Below are positions 6,433 to 7,105 of a DNA stretch of 7,105 bases, piece after piece; within the stretch, counting starts at the first letter, position 1, and every line of letters starts with the position of its first letter. The DNA comes from Bacilli bacterium. Its GTDB lineage: Bacteria > Bacillota_I > Bacilli_A > ML615J-28 > CAG-698. The DNA lies in assembly GCA_028693885.1 (NCBI GenBank), contig JAQUUM010000059.1:1-7105 (forward strand), written 5' to 3'. Both the position numbers and the translations under genes were made by a program. Under the pieces are notes generated by a model, which saw only the letters and a list, made by a program, of their open reading frames with translations, searched no databases and was not told the origin of the DNA.

Positions 6433-7105
6433 ATGAAAGTATTATTAATTGATGTAAATTGTAAAAGAAGTAGTACAGGCAAGATAGTTTATGATTTATA
6501 TCAGGAATTAAATAAAAATAACATAGAAGCTAGTATCGCTTATGGTAGAGGTCCTAAAATCAAAGAGAAAAACATTTATAAGTTTGGACTTGATTTAGAA
6601 ACTATTCTTCATATGATAATGACTAGAATTACTGGTTTAACTGGAATATATTCGGTAATCTCTACCATGAGATTAATTAGATATATTAAAAAGTTTAAAC
6701 CAGATGTAGTTCATATTCATGAACTACATGCATACTTTGTTAATTTAAAACCTTTAATTAATCATCTAAAGAAAAATAATATTAAAGTGATTCATACTTT
6801 TCATTGTGAGTTTATGTATACAGGAAAATGTGGTCATGCTTATGAATGTGAAAAATTTAAAACATTATGTTTTAAATGTCCAAGATTAAAAGAATATCCA
6901 AAATCTTTTTTTCTGGACTTTACAAAATATATGTATAAACAAAAAAAGAAATTGTATAAAGACTTTGACAACTTAACTATTGTTACTCCTTCTAAATGGC
7001 TTTTAGACAGAGTTAAATCTTCTTTTTTAAAAGATAAAAAGATGTTAGTTATAAATAATGGAATTGATGTTAATGTTTTTAAACCTTATGAAACAAAAGA
7101 TTTAA
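6433..7105 (+). CDS. family 4 (GT-B) glycosyltransferase, 5' part, runs off the window
   Basis: The reading frame is open from the ATG at 6433 to the window edge, giving 224 codons of the N-terminal acceptor-side domain of a GT-B glycosyltransferase. The N-terminus MKVLLIDVNCKRSSTGKI is typical of GT4 enzymes in polysaccharide clusters. IHELHAYFVNLKPLI (95-109) follows, then HTFHCEFMYTGKCGHAYECE (121-140) and LCFKCPRLKEYPKSFFLDFT (145-164), a subfamily signature with Cys133, 139, 146 and 149. TPSKWLLDRVKSSFL (185-199) and VINNGIDVNVFKP (206-218) mark the linker into the nucleotide-sugar-binding half, which lies outside the window. No signal peptide is seen; a cytosolic, membrane-associated location is usual. 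The ribosome site is modest (AAAGG at 6422-6426, overlapping the hisF-like stop codon). It probably transfers a sugar during repeat-unit assembly, but the donor cannot be read from this fragment. Confidence 0.88.
   Translation, partial: MKVLLIDVNCKRSSTGKIVYDLYQELNKNNIEASIAYGRGPKIKEKNIYKFGLDLETILHMIMTRITGLTGIYSVISTMRLIRYIKKFKPDVVHIHELHAYFVNLKPLINHLKKNNIKVIHTFHCEFMYTGKCGHAYECEKFKTLCFKCPRLKEYPKSFFLDFTKYMYKQKKKLYKDFDNLTIVTPSKWLLDRVKSSFLKDKKMLVINNGIDVNVFKPYETKDL

Noticed and set aside
1..7105. CRISPR array, tRNA, rRNA, insertion sequence or attachment site
   Set aside because: No regularly spaced repeats, tRNA-like cloverleaf, transposase motif or terminal repeats were seen. The sequence is almost entirely protein-coding.

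Overview
The window is AT-rich bacterial DNA from a low-GC organism. A Bacillota or Mollicutes-related lineage is my best guess from base composition, strong GGAGG ribosome binding sites and the similarity of the first three sugar genes to Staphylococcus aureus capE-capF-capG. Fusobacteria and other AT-rich groups are not excluded. Tryptophan is written TGG throughout and the hisH-like gene ends in TGA, so the standard bacterial code fits and the Mycoplasma/Spiroplasma code does not.

Layout: bases 1-601 hold the 3' part of a DUF4143-type AAA+ ATPase gene that enters from the left edge and is broken by an apparent one-base deletion near 126. After a 38-base gap, a tightly packed plus-strand operon runs from 640 past the right edge: capE/fnlA-like (640-1644), capF/fnlB-like (1647-2756), capG/fnlC-like (2761-3885), a wbuX/wbpG-type N-acetyl sugar amidotransferase (3885-5021), a hisH paralogue of wbuY type (5043-5654), a hisF paralogue of wbuZ type (5656-6423), and the first 224 codons of a family-4 glycosyltransferase (6433-7105+). 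Gaps between operon genes range from a 1-base overlap to 21 bases. I see no convincing promoter or terminator.

How the genes fit together: the first three enzymes are the known route from UDP-D-GlcNAc to UDP-N-acetyl-L-fucosamine (4,6-dehydration with C5 inversion; C3 epimerisation and C4 reduction; C2 epimerisation). The next three are the known set that converts an acetamido group into an acetamidino group: a PP-loop ATP-dependent amidotransferase fed with ammonia from glutamine by a HisH/HisF pair. The gene order matches, from memory, the fnlA-fnlB-fnlC-wbuX-wbuY-wbuZ block linked to L-FucNAm in the E. coli O145 O antigen. The inferred product is therefore UDP-2-acetimidoylamino-L-fucosamine for a surface polysaccharide or glycan, which the downstream glycosyltransferase helps assemble. 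The HisF paralogue keeps the four ammonia-gate residues of true HisF but has Cys where the cyclase Asp11 should be. This supports a role as an ammonia conduit and not in histidine synthesis.
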